A stretch of DNA of 15,661 bases from JBBRGG01 sp038240875 (GTDB lineage: Bacteria; Planctomycetota; Phycisphaerae; Phycisphaerales; UBA1924). The stretch is taken from the NCBI GenBank assembly GCA_038240875.1, contig JBBRGG010000057.1, positions 1 through 15,661 on the forward strand, in the 5' to 3' direction. A program made the position numbers and the translations under genes. The notes under the pieces are model-generated. The model searched no databases. It saw only the letters and a program-made list of their open reading frames with translations, and was not told the origin of the DNA. Each line of letters starts with the position of its first letter. The first letter of the stretch is position 1. This document shows positions 14,532-15,661 of this stretch, in pieces.

Positions 14532-14650
14532 TCATACGAATCGTCATTGAAACGCAGGCGTGCCTTGGGTACCCCCTCTCTCCGAGAGGGGGTTTTGCTT
14601 TTCCCATGCGCTACATTGCTTCGCCCAAGTTTCAGCGGCAATTCGTATGA
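14532..14650. repeat. 10-bp inverted repeats flanking terminator copy 3
   Basis: TCATACGAAT (14532-14541) and ATTCGTATGA (14641-14650) are perfect inverted copies bounding a 119-bp segment that contains the third terminator copy. This could be the remnant ends of a small non-autonomous element, or chance. No target-site duplication was seen. Confidence 0.3.
14557..14596 (+). terminator. Second terminator after the pseudopilin gene, copy 3 of the repeated element
   Basis: CCCCCTCTC (14572-14580), loop TCC, GAGAGGGGG (14584-14592) and TTTT (14593-14596). The hairpin and the 5' flank TGCCTTGGGTACC are the same as in copy 1 behind aconitase, about 2.8 kb away. It would stop + strand transcription before the convergent epimerase gene. 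Confidence 0.88.
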
Positions 14651-14655
14651 ATCGT

Positions 14656-15661
14656 TTAGTACGTGCAACGCTTACGCAGCAACCTTGGATCATGCGGGTT
14701 GATCTCGGCCAGCGCGATTGCGCACGCCGGGCCTGCATTCCCGCTTCCAAAGGGATGTCCCGCCGCGTTCACGTTCATCGTGAGTGCCTTGCGAATGCCG
14801 CGCGCGATGTCGCCCGCCTGTTCGTGCTCAACATCGACGACATTTCCCGCACGCTCACGGCCGGCCTGACGATGCCCCAAGTTCACGACACGCACGCCCA
14901 GCGCCGCCGCTTCGATCAGCCCCGCGCTCGAGTTGCCCACCAGCAAACCGCCATCGCGCGCGAATCGCTTGAGTAGCGCGAGCCACAATGGCCGCGGAAT
15001 GTGCGAACGCACCAGCACGCGTTCGTGAATCACTGGGTTTGCATGCGAAAGCGAAGGCCCCGCCTCTTGCATGCTTACCGCGCTCAGCGCTCTGCGCACG
15101 CCATCGCGACCAGGATCATGGTTGGGCTCAAGCGCGAGCACGTGGCGCGATTCGCTCACGCACGCCGCCAACGCTTCGCTCGCCGCGGCTTCTTCAATCT
15201 CATCAGGCCGACCCACCGGGTGCATCAAAAAGACCGTATCGGGCTTGCCTAGCGCGGCAAACTGCGCGTCGTTCAATGGCTCAATTGCGTCAAGGCCATC
15301 AATCGCGGGCGAGCCAACCACGCGCACAAACTCGGGCCTTTCGCCCATCGCGATGATCCGCTGCGCTGATTGCGCGCTTGCGGCCAAGTGCAAGTGCGCC
15401 AACTTCGTGATCGCGTGGCGCATCGCTTCATCCGCGACTCCTTCGGCACGATCCCCGCCATGCACATGCGCGACCGCGTACCCACCAACCGACCCCGCAG
15501 TTGCCGCAGCGAATGCCTCGATGCGATCGCCCAACACCAGGATCCAGTCGGGGCGAAGCTTGGCAAACGCCCGCCCAAATCGCGAGATGCCTCGCGCGAG
15601 CGCCTCAACATCCGCAGCTCGGCCGACTCTCCCGGCAACCTGCATTGGCACGATGTCGGCG
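14656..15661 (-). CDS. UDP-N-acetylglucosamine 2-epimerase, NeuC-like (5' partial)
   Basis: Read right to left, entering the window already in frame and ending at TAA 14658-14656; about 334 residues are visible. The missing N-terminus would hold the first part of the nucleotide-sugar fold. Family landmarks are LRPDWILVLGDRIEAFAAA, HVHGGDRAEG followed by DEAMRHAITKLAHLHLAAS, RVVGSPAIDGL, LVGNSSAGLIEAAALGVRVVNLG and RQAGRERAGNVVDV. These match hydrolysing UDP-GlcNAc 2-epimerases of the NeuC/GT-B-like fold, which make ManNAc for sialic-acid-type or related nonulosonate sugars. One deviation is HGGD where most relatives have HGGE. A nearby partner such as a NeuB-type synthase would lie beyond the right edge. 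WecB-type activity (UDP-ManNAc product) is the alternative, but the HxHGG and TEG/AEG-like segment favours NeuC. Confidence 0.88.
   Translation of the reverse strand, partial: ADIVPMQVAGRVGRAADVEALARGISRFGRAFAKLRPDWILVLGDRIEAFAAATAGSVGGYAVAHVHGGDRAEGVADEAMRHAITKLAHLHLAASAQSAQRIIAMGERPEFVRVVGSPAIDGLDAIEPLNDAQFAALGKPDTVFLMHPVGRPDEIEEAAASEALAACVSESRHVLALEPNHDPGRDGVRRALSAVSMQEAGPSLSHANPVIHERVLVRSHIPRPLWLALLKRFARDGGLLVGNSSAGLIEAAALGVRVVNLGHRQAGRERAGNVVDVEHEQAGDIARGIRKALTMNVNAAGHPFGSGNAGPACAIALAEINPHDPRLLRKRCTY

Noticed and set aside
14560..14976. 138-codon + strand open frame over the right-hand intergenic region
   Set aside because: It runs through terminator copy 3 and into the antisense of the epimerase gene; not a real gene.

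Overview
The window looks like chromosomal DNA of a planctomycete, most likely class Phycisphaerae. The evidence is an exported protein with the planctomycete-style VPTPGS...RRRR C-terminal sorting tail, pseudopilins that end in DGxRGRDR, and a mix of solitary housekeeping genes with poorly conserved secreted proteins. This assignment is an inference from protein style. No rRNA, tRNA, CRISPR array or transposase gene was found.

Layout, left to right. 1-317 (-): N-terminus of a Band 7/SPFH membrane protein, cut by the window edge. 745-1581 (+): PEP-CTERM-like secreted protein, followed by a strong intrinsic terminator. 1825-3297 (+): asparaginyl-tRNA synthetase. 3298-3903: about 600 bp without a convincing gene, holding a long hairpin, a possible promoter and two operator-like palindromes. 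3904-5670 (+): CrtI-family carotenoid desaturase. 5768-8161 (-): a four-gene cluster read right to left, made of a Cys-rich secreted peptide, a one-helix membrane-anchored protein with two in-frame stops, a MauE/DoxX-like membrane protein with a frameshift, and a pseudopilin with a frameshift. 8666-11680 (+): aconitase, 1004 aa. 11956-13092 (-): exported protein with a C-terminal membrane anchor, family unknown. 13199-13552 (-): second Cys-rich secreted peptide. 13607-14422 (+): intact pseudopilin, divergent from the peptide gene across 54 bp. 14656-15661 (-): NeuC-like UDP-GlcNAc 2-epimerase, cut at its N-terminus by the window edge.

The housekeeping genes (asnS, crtI, acn) are ordinary single units. 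The most interesting pattern is that two separate loci each pair a small Cys-rich secreted peptide with a pseudopilin ending in DG(V/L)RGRDR. At the left locus a MauE-like redox-associated membrane protein lies between them. Three of the four left-locus genes carry frame lesions while the right locus is open, so the left locus is either a decaying paralogous copy or a stretch of poor sequence. A second pattern is a family of near-identical terminator hairpins (11771-11813, 14445-14487, 14557-14596) whose similarity extends beyond the stem, which suggests a dispersed terminator-bearing repeat.
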